A stretch of 64,000 nt of DNA. It comes from Paenibacillus tyrphae. GTDB lineage: Bacteria > Bacillota > Bacilli > Paenibacillales > NBRC-103111. Made by a program: the position numbers and the translations under genes. The stretch covers positions 186,001-250,000 of the forward strand of contig NZ_BSDJ01000008.1 in the NCBI RefSeq assembly GCF_027925525.1, given 5' to 3'. The notes below the pieces were generated by a model, which was given only the letters and a program-made list of their open reading frames with translations, ran no database searches and was not told the origin of the DNA. Position 1 is the first letter of the stretch. Every line of letters begins with the position of its first letter. Of this stretch, positions 18,373-26,652 are shown piece after piece.

Positions 18373-18816
18373 CAACCCCCTAAATCCCCCTTAGTAAGGG
18401 GGACCCCAGGTGCTGCGCCCCTGGACCCGCAAGGTTGTCTTAAGAGTGAGTACGCCGCATTTTTGTTACTATAGATGAAGGAACGCGTTTATCCGGCTCG
18501 CCGGATACGCTTACATTTTGGCGCGGCAAAGTCCCGCGCAGCTGTGCGCTGACTGGAAGCGAAGACGTGACTCGACCGCCGTTAGGCTGGTCGGTAGCGG
18601 ACAATCGCGGTCCTTGCTCGACGTATCGCTAATGCTGGTGCGCCGCATGGAAGCGAGGACGCCACTCGACCGCCGTCAGGCTGGTCGGTCGCGGACAGTC
18701 GCGATCCTTGCACCAGCGATCCGATTATAGCGACGCTCCCCTCCCCTGGCAACCTTTCGTCGTCCAGGGGGCGAAACCCCTGGGGTCCCCCTTACAAAGG
18801 GGGATTTAGGGGGTTG
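18373..18816. repeat. 444-bp element with 38-bp inverted terminal repeats
   Basis: 18373-18410 and 18779-18816 are inverted copies with 37 of 38 bases equal; each is itself a hairpin (CCCCCTT...AAGGGGG). Imperfect inverted similarity continues inward to about 18437 and 18749. No coding capacity is convincing. The right end meets the stop codon of the YugN-like gene, and a further TTTAGGGGGTTG copy follows at 18823-18834. No clear target duplication was seen. It accounts for most of the 18247-18834 gap. Confidence 0.7.
18554..18711. repeat. Internal 64-bp direct repeat in the 444-bp element
   Basis: 18554-18617 and 18648-18711 are 64-bp direct copies with seven mismatches, 94 bases apart. Both begin TGGAAGCGA and end TCCTTGC. 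No reading frame is conserved across the differences, so a structural or RNA role is more likely than coding. Confidence 0.7.
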
Positions 18817-18834
18817 ATCGCCTTTAGGGGGTTG

Positions 18835-19248
18835 TTACCTCGGATACCCTCTCTCAATCTCCCGCAGCAGCGAAGCCGCCCGGTCCACCCACTTGTCCTC
18901 CACGGCGCCGTCTTTATCGAGCGGCTCCTGAAACTGATCCATTAACGCTCCATAGGTCCGAGCATGGGCCTCTTGATCCAACCCCTCGTTATAGACATGC
19001 TTGAGCACGAACGGGGTACCGATTCGGACGATGGCGTCAGTCGATTCCGTATCTCCGTCCAGTACGCCGCGCGTAACCTCAAACGGAATGCGCAGCCATA
19101 CTTTATGGCCTTCATCCAAATAGCGGTCGAAGGAACCGTGTTCATAATCCCAGTTGCCGCCCAAAGCGAATTCATGCTCATGCAAATAGCTTCGCACTTG
19201 CTCGAAAGGCTCTTCCCGTCCTTGCAAAGTCGAATCTAAAGGAATCAT
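18835..19248 (-). CDS. YugN-like family protein
   Basis: 137 residues from ATG 19248, eight bases after GGAGG; an earlier ATG at 19254 touches the ribosome site. Layout such as LHEHEFALGGNWDYEHGSFD and VWLRIPFEVTRGVLD, and a C-terminal DKWVDRAASLLREIERGYPR, fits the small cytosolic YugN-like family of Bacillales, whose function is unknown. Its stop codon lies 18 bases from the 444-bp element, which may have truncated or replaced its original 3' flank. Confidence 0.65.
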   Translation of the reverse strand: MIPLDSTLQGREEPFEQVRSYLHEHEFALGGNWDYEHGSFDRYLDEGHKVWLRIPFEVTRGVLDGDTESTDAIVRIGTPFVLKHVYNEGLDQEAHARTYGALMDQFQEPLDKDGAVEDKWVDRAASLLREIERGYPR

Positions 19249-19379
19249 CGACATCTCCTCCAAAATAATGATCGGATCAACAAAATCACGCTTAGCATGC
19301 GCCGGCGCAAGTAAAATTATGCCCATCAAGGAGAATACAAGAAATTCTTACGTTAAATACACGAATATTAATCATATTA

Positions 19380-19396
19380 TGTAAGAATATCTTACG
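19380..19396. promoter_or_regulatory. GlnR/TnrA-type operator upstream of amt
   Basis: TGTAAGAATATCTTACG matches TGTNA-N7-TNACA at all positions except the last. Its centre is about 50 bases upstream of the expected transcription start, the spacing used for TnrA activation of nrgAB in Bacillus subtilis. Confidence 0.7.
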
Positions 19397-19403
19397 TAGT
19401 TCG

Positions 19404-19433
19404 TTGACATAATTTCCACACGAATCGTATAAT
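19404..19433 (+). promoter_or_regulatory. amt promoter
   Basis: TTGACA at 19404-19409, an 18-base spacer and TATAAT at 19428-19433, both consensus hexamers. It lies 59 bases upstream of the amt start. Confidence 0.85.
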
Positions 19434-19492
19434 GATAAGCAAAATAATCACTTTATACGTTATTAAGCGCTTTCTGAAAGGAGATAGCCTCG

Positions 19493-20791
19493 ATGAATTT
19501 GAATACGCTCGCGAGCGGATTAGATACAATTTGGGTTGTTCTTAGCGCTGCGATGATCCTGCTGATGGAAGGCGGCTTTGCCTTGCTGGAGGCAGGATTC
19601 GTACGGCAAAAGAATGCCGTCAGCATCATCATGAAAGTCTTTGTCGACATTACGTTTGGGGCCTTAATCTTTTTCTTCTTTGGCTTTGCGCTGATGTACG
19701 GAAAAGATGCCGGTGGGCTCATCGGAACGACTGGCTTTATGATGGGAGGAGACTTGACACACATTAACCTCACCATCACGCATGATACGTATTGGCTGTT
19801 TCAATGTGCGTTCGTCATCGCCGTCATTTCGATCGTTTCCGGTGCGGTAGCCGAACGAATCAATTTCCATGCCTATATTTTGTTCACCATTGCCATGACT
19901 GGCTTAATTTATCCGGTTGCCGGACATTGGATTTGGGCAGTAGGCGGTTGGCTTGGCAGTCTCGGGATGATCGACTTTGCGGGCTCGGCGGTCATCCACG
20001 CCCTCGGAGGCTTTGCCGCTCTGGCGGCCGCCATCGTCATCGGACCGCGAATCGGCAAATTTGCGGAAAACGGCACAGCTAACATTGTCCCTCCTTCCAA
20101 TCTTCCCCTTGCATCGGTCGGAGCCTTCATCCTTTGGTTCGGATGGTTCGGCTTCAACTCGGGCAGCACGCTCAGCGCGACCAACGGGTCCATCGGACAT
20201 ATCGCGGTAACGACAATGCTTGCGGCTGCCTCGGGTGGAGCGACTTGCATCTTGTTTACGATGCTGCGTTATCGCAAATCGGACCCGCCGATGGTCATCA
20301 ACGGCTCGCTGGCCGGACTGGTCGGCATCACCGCTGGCTGCGCCTTCGTCAGTGACGAGGCGGCGATTCTGATCGGCGCCGTTTGCGGCATCGCGATGGT
20401 GTTCGCAACGGAATTTCTAGAATCCAAACGAATCGACGATCCCGTCGGAGCGTTTGCCGTCCACGGCGTCAGCGGAAGTCTCGGAACGCTGGCCGTCGGC
20501 TTGTTCGCGCAACCGGAGCTGGCCGGGAAGGTAGGGCAAGGCTACAGCGGCTTGTTTTACGGAGGAGGGTTTTCGCTGCTTGGCGTTCAAGCCCTTGGAC
20601 TAGTGACCGTCATGATTTGGGGGTTCGCGACAACTTGGATCGCTTTCAAGCTGATTAACCGATTCGTTCCTATCCGCGTCAGCCGGGATGAAGAGCTTGT
20701 CGGTCTGGATGTCGGAATCCACGGCGTACCGGCCTACAGCCAAGAGCATGATTTTATTGAATTGACTCAGTTGACGCAAGACAAAAGATAG
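19493..20791 (+). CDS. amt: Ammonium transporter (Amt/NrgA)
   Basis: 432 residues with about eleven hydrophobic segments. Family hallmarks are WVVLSAAMILLMEGGFALLEAGFVR near the N-terminus, FAGSAVIHALGGFAALAAA with the pore His, FILWFGWFGFNSGST, and GAFAVHGVSGSLG with the second pore His. It conducts ammonium across the membrane under nitrogen limitation. GAAAGGAG precedes ATG 19493. The gene is followed at once by a terminator, and no PII gene (glnK/nrgB) is attached, unlike nrgAB of Bacillus. The consensus promoter and GlnR/TnrA-type box imply nitrogen regulation together with glnA. Confidence 0.95.
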   Translation: MNLNTLASGLDTIWVVLSAAMILLMEGGFALLEAGFVRQKNAVSIIMKVFVDITFGALIFFFFGFALMYGKDAGGLIGTTGFMMGGDLTHINLTITHDTYWLFQCAFVIAVISIVSGAVAERINFHAYILFTIAMTGLIYPVAGHWIWAVGGWLGSLGMIDFAGSAVIHALGGFAALAAAIVIGPRIGKFAENGTANIVPPSNLPLASVGAFILWFGWFGFNSGSTLSATNGSIGHIAVTTMLAAASGGATCILFTMLRYRKSDPPMVINGSLAGLVGITAGCAFVSDEAAILIGAVCGIAMVFATEFLESKRIDDPVGAFAVHGVSGSLGTLAVGLFAQPELAGKVGQGYSGLFYGGGFSLLGVQALGLVTVMIWGFATTWIAFKLINRFVPIRVSRDEELVGLDVGIHGVPAYSQEHDFIELTQLTQDKR

Positions 20792-20800
20792 TATTCAAGA

Positions 20801-20843
20801 GAAGAAGCTGCTCCTCCAATTTCCGGAACGGCTTCTTTTTTTT
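20801..20843 (+). terminator. Rho-independent terminator of amt
   Basis: GAAGAAGC at 20801-20808 pairs with GCTTCTT at 20831-20837, followed by a T-run. It marks the left boundary of the AT-rich island. Confidence 0.85.
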
Positions 20844-21197
20844 ACGTTTTTTTGTTTGGAACCAAAGGCACTGCCCTATCCATCGCCGATGAAGTTAAGC
20901 TTCGGTTTTAATATGAAACTGATCGTGAATCGGTACTTAAATGCTCGGAAAGGGTTGGATGATCCGTGTGAGAAAGCGACTTAAATAATCAGCTAAATAA
21001 TAGTCATCATCATTTTAACAATACAAAACGCTATTTTTTAGAATATGCAATAATTTAATATTGAATTTTATTCCATTAATGTTTATAATAACAATAAACT
21101 TACAAAAAAACGAATATTTACTGAATCTTATTTTAGTGATAGTAATTAATGATTGCATTGTTTTAACACATTATTACATACAAGAAAGCTACCTTTC

Positions 21198-21239
21198 TGT
21201 AGTATAAATACTACAACAATATGTAGCATCTGTACTACA
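21198..21239. promoter_or_regulatory. Tandem 18-bp palindromes, TGTAG-N8-CTACA
   Basis: TGTAGTATAAATACTACA (21198-21215, perfect palindrome) and TGTAGCATCTGTACTACA (21222-21239) share TGTAG-N8-CTACA, with centres 24 bases apart. A TATAAA lies inside the first. They look like operators of a dimeric repressor. No regulator gene is in the island. The distance to the first start (about 440 bases) leaves a long leader. Confidence 0.55.
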
Positions 21240-21680
21240 ATCCTTCCCTTGTTTTATGTAGTCAACAACGATAATTTTCACAGTCGCCTTGTTGATCTTT
21301 TCAAGTATTTTTAACGAAAATAAACAATAATATGTTCAACCAATCCTCAACCATAACTTTCACAAACAACTCCAAGTGATATAATCCTGATTTCTAAGCA
21401 AGCTCCTACTTCTCACAAAATGCCAAGAATCACAAAATAACTTACTGGTTTGCATTTATTTTCCTAATAATTGGATATTCTTTATTTTCTTATTTTTCAG
21501 GAAAGAATTTTTTCGCAGACTCATTTATATCGTCGAGATCCAGATATTTTTTTCTTTAAGTAAAATCAGTTAAACCCGAGATATTTTTTCTCACTATGTA
21601 GTAAATAGTAAATAATGAACTCGATTTCCCTTGAAATATTTTTAAACTGGGCAACACTAACTTTGGCGAGGTGTGAAATC

Positions 21681-22787
21681 TTGATAGCCAATTTATTAAA
21701 AAGAATGAAGTTTATAAAAATCGAAGAAGGTAAATTTAACTTCGGCTTTAATTACACCCCCGAAGAAGTACTTCATCTATCTAATAAGTACAATATTTAT
21801 TTTGACTGGTTATTAAAAGAGATTGGACAAGAAAACGTGTACTTACCAGAATTCTACATATCGGAAAATCCGGTAACAATAGGAGCAATAAAATCATTTT
21901 TGGAAACAACAAATCTACATTCTAAATTTAATTCGGATCTACTTGCAAATATCAATAAATTTGATCATAATACCCCCGCATTTCCAATAAATTTATCGGA
22001 AGCGAAGCTGTTTTGTAACATTTTGACTGAGAATTCAGAATACATACTAGATTTGCCTTATGAATTTGAATGGGAAAAAGCAGCTAAAGGTTACGATGAT
22101 AGAATTTTCCCTTGGGGGAATGATCCAAATACTAATATATCTAACACATCCGAAAGCGGGTACAACTATCCCTTACCTATAAATGATAATACTATAAATA
22201 GTTCTTACTTCTCGGTAAAAGCAATGGGAGGAGGTGTTGAAGAATTAACCAAAAGTCTTCATTACCCGTATAAAAGCAATCCCATTAAAACTGCTCTTTC
22301 TGTTAGATACCCTATTTTAAGGGGAGGGACTTGCGAACATCAAATGGATTTAGCTATGTGTACCAGGAGACATGGTAACCTTCCTAGCTTTTTTAGAGGA
22401 TTTAGAATTGTAATTAGAAAAGGTTGTTTCGAGGTAAATGAATTATCACGATCTCTTTACAACATTGATTCATATTTTAACCCCAACGATTATGTATTTG
22501 TTAAATTACTTTCAGCGGATAACGAGTTCTATTATGTCGACTTAGGCCTTCCTAAAAATGGAAGGATCAATCGTAAATCAACCCCAGATTTATCAAGAGG
22601 CATTTGTTTCAACTCGGAAATAATTGTAAAAATAAATTCTATTAACTCTAAATATTTCGAATGTTCTAAGATCGATACTGATGATTTATATGAAATTTTA
22701 GGGAGGACTCCACGTGAAAAAAGTGTTGACGAAAAATGTAAAGATGCAGCACATATCTCCAATAAGGGGAGTAAGCATTTCCAATAA
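21681..22787 (+). CDS. FGE/SUMF1-fold (formylglycine-generating-like) protein, ToxD-like
   Basis: 368 residues from TTG 21681, chosen because GAGGTG lies seven bases upstream; an ATG at 21615 has no ribosome site and ATG 21705 only a poor one. The C-type-lectin-like FGE-sulfatase domain is visible in order: FIKIEEGKFNFG, LPEFYISENPVTIGAIKSFL, LPYEFEWEKAAKGYD, FPWGNDP, GGGVEELTKS, LRGGTCEH and FFRGFRIV. FGE-fold enzymes include copper sulfatase activators and iron sulfoxide synthases such as EgtB. The copper Cys pair of true FGE is not clearly aligned here. An extra domain of about 110 residues follows. Overlaps the next gene by 74 bases. Confidence 0.75.
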   Translation: MIANLLKRMKFIKIEEGKFNFGFNYTPEEVLHLSNKYNIYFDWLLKEIGQENVYLPEFYISENPVTIGAIKSFLETTNLHSKFNSDLLANINKFDHNTPAFPINLSEAKLFCNILTENSEYILDLPYEFEWEKAAKGYDDRIFPWGNDPNTNISNTSESGYNYPLPINDNTINSSYFSVKAMGGGVEELTKSLHYPYKSNPIKTALSVRYPILRGGTCEHQMDLAMCTRRHGNLPSFFRGFRIVIRKGCFEVNELSRSLYNIDSYFNPNDYVFVKLLSADNEFYYVDLGLPKNGRINRKSTPDLSRGICFNSEIIVKINSINSKYFECSKIDTDDLYEILGRTPREKSVDEKCKDAAHISNKGSKHFQ

Positions 22788-24531
22788 CGGGAAGTATATC
22801 GCAACTGCCGGATATGATAACACCATAAAAATCTGGTTGACGGAATCTTTTGAATTGCTATTTTCTTTCGAAAAACATACAGACCTTGTTGAAAAAGTAT
22901 CTTGGTCGGAGAACGATAATTGGATAGCTTCTGCTAGTGCAGATGCTTCAGCAATTATATGGAATCCACAAAATGGAGAAATTCTGAATGTATTAAAAGA
23001 ACACACAGATGATCTCTTAAGTATAAGAATATCCGAAATACACCACCTCGCTTCTACAACTTCATTCGATAAAACCTGTATTATATGGGATTTAAATAAA
23101 GGAATACCTATCTATACTTTCAAAGATCATTCTCATTATGTCAATGATAGTATATTAACTAAGGATGGAAAGTATGTATTCACAGTAAGTAATGATGGAC
23201 GGGTGATTAAGTACAATCTGGACCAAGGAAACAAAGAATGGGAAGTTCAGACGGAGAAAGATTTAAACAGCATTGCTTTAATAAATGATGAAAAGAATCT
23301 CATCGTTGCCGGAGATGATTGTAGACTGATTTTCTTAGATATTCTTAGTGGAGAGATAGTAAACAGCAAAATAATTCATGATGCTCCCATTAAGACAGTA
23401 TACGTATCCCATGATGAAACATTAATTGCAACCGGAGGTTATGACAGGAAGATAAAAGTATTCAAATATCCAAGTCTAGATCTCATTCATGATATTGGTG
23501 CAAGCAACAAGTGGGAGAATTCCATAGCCATCTCTCCTGACAATCGATTACTTATTTCCGGCTCATTTCGTTCAACCTTTTTTGCTTTTGACTTGAAAGA
23601 AGCTACTGAAATCGCAACAGGCGCAGTAGATACTAAAGGAATTAACTCAATAGATTCTTTTGAACAATTCCTTGCATATGGTGGAGACGATAGCATTTTG
23701 AAAGTATTAGATCTAAAAAGCAATAAGTGGTTGTTCCATGAAAAAGTTCATGACAGCATCATTCAAGGAATTAAATTTTCGCCAAATGGAAAATATATTG
23801 CAACTACTTCTTACGATGAAACTGTGGCAGTAACAAATTTTGAAACACTTGAATTAGAAAAAGTATTCGTTGGACACCGCGGAGTAGTTAATACTGTAGC
23901 TTGGAATAAAACGAGTAATATCATTATAACCGGTGGGTATGATGGCATTGCTCGGGTCTGGGATCTCAATACAGGAAATATTTTAAAAGAAATAATTTCA
24001 GATGGCAGTGTAATTAAAAGTATTAGTTGGAACCATTATCACAACCTTATCGCGATCGCACATAATAGCAGAGTTGTTTACTTATACGATGGAATAGAAT
24101 TTTGCTTAAAAGGAGTTTTTAAAGGACATCAGGCCTTAATAAACCAATTAGCCTGGTCTTCTGATGGTTCCCGATTAGTAACCGTCTCAAGAGATAAAAC
24201 AATTATGATTCACCATATTGATAGAATGCGTAGCGAAGTATTCGTAGATCATGCGCATAGAAAATCGATTAAATCAGTCAGTTGGTCCCGAAGTGATAAG
24301 TACATCATAACCGGTTCTTACGATACTAATGTTAAGATTTGGGATTCTCAAAGTGGAAATCTAGTAAAAACAATTGATACCCACACCTTGGGCGTAGCTG
24401 CATTGGTTACCACCGTAGATGATCAGCTTGTTACAGGAGGTTGGGATAATCGGTTGACTATCACTGATATAACCGAGGATTCGTCTTTAATAGGAAATTT
24501 AAAAACTAACACTATGACTACCCTGGATTAA
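22714..24531 (+). CDS. WD40-repeat beta-propeller protein, ToxC-like
   Basis: 605 residues from GTG 22714, seven bases after GGGAGG. At least ten WD40-like blades recur with GH/D...ATAGYDNTIKIW-type endings, for example NIIITGGYDGIARVWDL and KYIITGSYDTNVKIWDS, enough for one or two propellers. No enzymatic motif, signal or membrane segment is evident. WD40 proteins are rare in Bacillales genomes. In the toxoflavin operon of Burkholderia, a WD-repeat protein (ToxC) accompanies the FGE-like ToxD and the GCH II ToxB, so the overlap of this gene with the FGE-like gene is suggestive. A scaffold or catalytic role cannot be decided. Confidence 0.8.
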   Translation: MKKVLTKNVKMQHISPIRGVSISNNGKYIATAGYDNTIKIWLTESFELLFSFEKHTDLVEKVSWSENDNWIASASADASAIIWNPQNGEILNVLKEHTDDLLSIRISEIHHLASTTSFDKTCIIWDLNKGIPIYTFKDHSHYVNDSILTKDGKYVFTVSNDGRVIKYNLDQGNKEWEVQTEKDLNSIALINDEKNLIVAGDDCRLIFLDILSGEIVNSKIIHDAPIKTVYVSHDETLIATGGYDRKIKVFKYPSLDLIHDIGASNKWENSIAISPDNRLLISGSFRSTFFAFDLKEATEIATGAVDTKGINSIDSFEQFLAYGGDDSILKVLDLKSNKWLFHEKVHDSIIQGIKFSPNGKYIATTSYDETVAVTNFETLELEKVFVGHRGVVNTVAWNKTSNIIITGGYDGIARVWDLNTGNILKEIISDGSVIKSISWNHYHNLIAIAHNSRVVYLYDGIEFCLKGVFKGHQALINQLAWSSDGSRLVTVSRDKTIMIHHIDRMRSEVFVDHAHRKSIKSVSWSRSDKYIITGSYDTNVKIWDSQSGNLVKTIDTHTLGVAALVTTVDDQLVTGGWDNRLTITDITEDSSLIGNLKTNTMTTLD

Positions 24532-24613
24532 TTAGCAACTCTGTATTCATTCCTTAGATAGTCGAGGCTTATGCCTTGTCTATACATAATTTATTTGCGA
24601 GGAGGTGAAATAC

Positions 24614-24670
24614 ATGAAGCGTTCTACATTAACTAAACCTGTACGTGGAAGTGTTCCGGAAGAAAAGTAG
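24614..24670 (+). CDS. 18-residue peptide ORF (MKRSTLTKPVRGSVPEEK)
   Basis: A tiny ORF preceded by GAGGAGGTG, a near-ideal Shine-Dalgarno six bases from ATG 24614. It lies 83 bases after the WD40 stop and 13 bases before a strong hairpin. The peptide is basic, contains four Ser/Thr and no Cys, and resembles no family I recognise. It could be a ribosomal peptide precursor, a scaffold peptide, a leader peptide of an attenuator, or a fortuitous ORF. The ribosome site is the best argument that it is translated. Confidence 0.5.
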   Translation: MKRSTLTKPVRGSVPEEK

Positions 24671-24683
24671 TTATCAGTAAATG

Positions 24684-24728
24684 ATTAAAGAGGGGGCTAG
24701 GAATGTTCTCCCTTGCTCCCTCTTTAAT
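24684..24728 (+). terminator. Strong hairpin between the peptide ORF and the second propeller gene
   Basis: ATTAAAGAGGGGGC (24684-24697) pairs with GCTCCCTCTTTAAT (24715-24728), 14 base pairs with one wobble and a 17-base loop. ACTATTTTATAATG follows, a poor T-run. It may be a partial terminator or attenuator; the following TATAAT could also be a -10 for the second half of the cluster. Confidence 0.6.
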
Positions 24729-24757
24729 ACTATTTTATAATGTGGAGGTTTTTATAA

Positions 24758-26596
24758 ATGATAGACAGATTCTCAAAAATTGAATATAACACATATATCG
24801 ATGCAATTATTGCCTCTGATATTGCTGGAAGAGTGCATATACTAGATAAAAATTTAAACCTCGTCAAATCTTCTAAAACGTCTACTTATCGAAAAAAAAT
24901 AACTGGATTTACATTTGATGAAAACTACATATTTACACGGAACAGTTTAGGAGCCATCGGAAAATGGGATATTAAAACATTGCTTCCACTAGATTACCAT
25001 GATGATTATACTTTGAAAAGAAATGAATGGGTCCAAGAAGACGAAGAGGCTTCACTAAGCAACGCTAGAGGAATCGGATTATATAACGGGAAAGTCTATG
25101 CAACGAATGGGTATGGCCATTTTATTAAGATTGATGCGACTACTTTCGATTGCGAAGAAATACATCCCGCGTTTTCTCCAAATTCATTTGTAGACTGTAT
25201 CAATGTCGAAAATCCTGAATTGCACGTTATTTCAGAAACTTGTGGAATGCTACACCTAGGGAATTTGGAAACTAATGCTTTCCCTATTACAGTTCAAGTT
25301 GATAATGGAAGCGTGCACATTGTTAGGTATGATAAAAAAAATAATCGGTTTATCGCTACTCAAGATTATGGGATGCATGATGGAGCAAAAAAACGTAGTG
25401 CATGCGGACTTGTTACAATAAATACTAAAGGAGAGGTACAGGCAACTAATCATTTTACAACAGATGACGTTGAATTCATACAGTTTACTTCTGATTATCA
25501 ATATGTTTACGCAGGTGGCTTTGACGGACATATTTATGTTTTTGAAAACAATGTGGCACTGAAACTAGTAAAGGTTATCGGGCCTTTTAATGATCAAATA
25601 ACCTATATGACAATTCTAGACAATGATGATTTAATTGTCCTTCTACAATCTGGTGAATTACTTAAAGTGGATAAACACGGAAATACTGTTGTTGAATATA
25701 ATTTCCCATATAGTTGTGTATGGGCATTTGAACCTGTACCCGGGAAGAAAAACAATGATTTATTTATTCCAACGGGAACGGGAATAAAAGTTGTTAAGGT
25801 AATAGATCAAGCATTTAATAGTGTAGGATTAGATGTTATTCAAGACTATAGGTACAATTTTGGAATGATTTTCAAGGTAAAGCCGCTCTCTGATTACTCC
25901 TTTGTTGCCTTAACAAGACAAAAAACTTTATTCAAAGTAGATCATACAGGCGAGATATTATGGACGAAATATTTGTCAGCTCTGCCAAAAAACCTTGCTG
26001 TCAATGAAAAAAGTGGGAAATCCTTGGTTGGGTTGGACAACGGAGTAATCCTAGAAGTTTCGCTTGAGGATGGTACATTTATTCGAGAAAGGTGCTATGA
26101 ATCGCCTGTATACGCTGTCGCTTACCATAAAAATAACATCTTGGCGGCTAATAAAAATGGGCACTTAAATGTTTTAGACGAGAATACATTTGAAGAAAAA
26201 CATATCATTGATTTAGGAAGCTACCCAAAAAACATAAAAATAACGAATAGTGGAATATTTGTTTCCGGCGGAAGCTTTGGATTTGTTGAATTAGATCCTG
26301 AAAGTTATGCTATAAAGAAACAATTCGTTGGCCTAGTCAATACAAAAGAAGATGGAATAAAGATTGGTAATAATGTTTATGTAGGTAGTTTCGGGAGGCA
26401 ACTAGGCTGCTATAAGTATGATAATACAGATATGATAGGGGTCGATGAAGCATTTATAGATTTTCCATTAGCAATCCACGCAATCGAAGTAACGGACGGG
26501 TATGATATTCTATTGGCTGGAGGTAACGGGGGATTTATTTATATGTATCGGCTTGTTGACGGAACCCCGGTTAAAGTACGAGAAAAGTATATTTAG
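24758..26596 (+). CDS. Second beta-propeller protein, unrecognised family
   Basis: 612 residues, GGAGG nine bases before ATG 24758. Repeating beta-rich blocks such as DIAGRVHILDKNL, GGFDGHIYVFENN, LKVDKHGNTVVEYN and LFKVDHTGEILWTKYLS indicate a WD40/PQQ-like propeller with about a dozen blades, but the blades differ from those of the upstream WD40 protein. No signal peptide, membrane segment or catalytic motif was found. I do not know a named homologue. Its place between the peptide ORF and the exporter suggests a part in the same pathway. Confidence 0.7.
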   Translation: MIDRFSKIEYNTYIDAIIASDIAGRVHILDKNLNLVKSSKTSTYRKKITGFTFDENYIFTRNSLGAIGKWDIKTLLPLDYHDDYTLKRNEWVQEDEEASLSNARGIGLYNGKVYATNGYGHFIKIDATTFDCEEIHPAFSPNSFVDCINVENPELHVISETCGMLHLGNLETNAFPITVQVDNGSVHIVRYDKKNNRFIATQDYGMHDGAKKRSACGLVTINTKGEVQATNHFTTDDVEFIQFTSDYQYVYAGGFDGHIYVFENNVALKLVKVIGPFNDQITYMTILDNDDLIVLLQSGELLKVDKHGNTVVEYNFPYSCVWAFEPVPGKKNNDLFIPTGTGIKVVKVIDQAFNSVGLDVIQDYRYNFGMIFKVKPLSDYSFVALTRQKTLFKVDHTGEILWTKYLSALPKNLAVNEKSGKSLVGLDNGVILEVSLEDGTFIRERCYESPVYAVAYHKNNILAANKNGHLNVLDENTFEEKHIIDLGSYPKNIKITNSGIFVSGGSFGFVELDPESYAIKKQFVGLVNTKEDGIKIGNNVYVGSFGRQLGCYKYDNTDMIGVDEAFIDFPLAIHAIEVTDGYDILLAGGNGGFIYMYRLVDGTPVKVREKYI

Positions 26597-26652
26597 CTTG
26601 TCCAATCATTTTTTAATATTTGTTCCTTAGAAATGATCGAAAGGACTTACAT

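Noticed and set aside
20844-21680. Possible FMN or purine riboswitch in the long island leader, given the GCH II gene
   Set aside because: None of the conserved motifs of those riboswitch classes is visible on either strand.
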